Below, in pieces: positions 63,512 through 64,000 of a DNA stretch of 64,000 bases (its first letter is position 1; each line of letters starts with the position of its first letter). Both the position numbers and the translations under genes were made by a program. Location of the stretch: positions 41,989,735-42,053,734 of the forward strand of contig OU342636.1 of NCBI GenBank assembly GCA_910589415.1, in the 5' to 3' direction. The DNA is from Malachius bipustulatus (lineage: Eukaryota > Arthropoda > Insecta > Coleoptera > Melyridae). The notes below the pieces were generated by a model, which had not been told where the DNA came from, made no database searches, and saw only the letters and a list, made by a program, of their open reading frames with translations.

Positions 63512-63706
63512 TATACAGGGTGTTCCAGACTTAATTGGCCAGACCATATTATCTCATATACAGGTTGACATAATCGAACCGAATAAACGGGGTATTATTA
63601 TAATTTTTAAAGCTGTATAACTTGACAGCATGAAAACAACTCCCACTTTAACATTCCTTAAGTTATAGCCCCCACCCTTAAAAAAATGAATAGCACCCTG
63701 TATATA
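63512..63706. mobile_element. Small element with TATACAGGGTG ... CACCCTGTATA ends
   Basis: TTATACAGGGTGTTCC at the left is mirrored by AGCACCCTGTATATA at the right. It is one of many TACAGGGTG-type ends in this window. Confidence 0.6.
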
Positions 63707-64000
63707 TTTTCATATTTTCAAAACAAGAATACAATTCTCTATTCAGCTGTTTTTTCAGATTCAAAATTGGTTGAGAATTAACCAAGAAAAGGTTCATCAA
63801 GGTGGTCATGACTTTTTATCTGAACTTTCTCTGAATGACTTTAGCTGTCAAAATTTATCAATAATTTAGTCATAATTTCTAACAGGCAGGTGATAGTCAT
63901 TATTACAATAATTCAACTCCAAACAATTTATTTATTAATTCTGATTTATGGGAAAATTTTTTAAAATCAAACAAGAGCCAAAGCACTCTATCATGAGCCA

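Overview
The window is AT-rich nuclear DNA from an insect. The support is spliced genes with GT-AG introns, single-copy orthologues of conserved animal genes, and a very dense load of DNA-transposon relics (mariner, hAT-like, piggyBac-like, pogo/Tigger-like, Harbinger-like), RNase H-bearing LINE fragments, a Penelope-like fragment and one solo LTR. The sequence does not settle the insect order.

Left part (1-31 kb). DRG2, a translational GTPase, lies on the minus strand and its last exon(s) fall off the left edge. It is head to head with chibby (plus), a small coiled-coil Wnt/cilium protein, across an intergenic transposon. A single-exon MLX/bigmax bHLH-ZIP gene follows. Ribokinase (minus, 5 exons) is head to head with the complex I subunit NDUFB10 (plus, 4 exons). 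NDUFB10 converges on an SFT2D3-type Golgi transport protein (minus, 3 exons), whose 3.8 kb second intron is almost solid transposon. At 29.8-31.3 kb is an intronless C2H2 zinc-finger gene with 11 fingers in a near-identical 90-bp tandem array, followed by decayed extra fingers.

Right part (31-64 kb). A long repeat-rich gap leads to KLHL18 (plus, 11 coding exons, about 583 aa), a BTB-BACK-Kelch Cullin-3 adaptor with two LINE fragments in its introns. After another gap with nested transposons comes a TAK1-type MAP3K (plus, 7 proposed exons). Its kinase domain is complete, but the proposed C-terminus is short and lacks the TAB-binding coiled coil. A LINE reverse-transcriptase fragment ends the window.

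The genes are unrelated housekeeping and signalling genes; there is no operon or pathway cluster. The distinctive content is the mobile-element layer: a hAT-like element with a perfect 8-bp target duplication nested in an older transposon whose second copy gives the empty site; a MITE nested inside a Harbinger-like MITE; a 403-bp foldback element with an 8-bp duplication; a 733-bp solo LTR with a 4-bp duplication; and a young zinc-finger array with inverted copies of its upstream module on either side. I found no clear new enzymatic or defence system. I assembled exon models by eye from splice sites, reading phase and family conservation.
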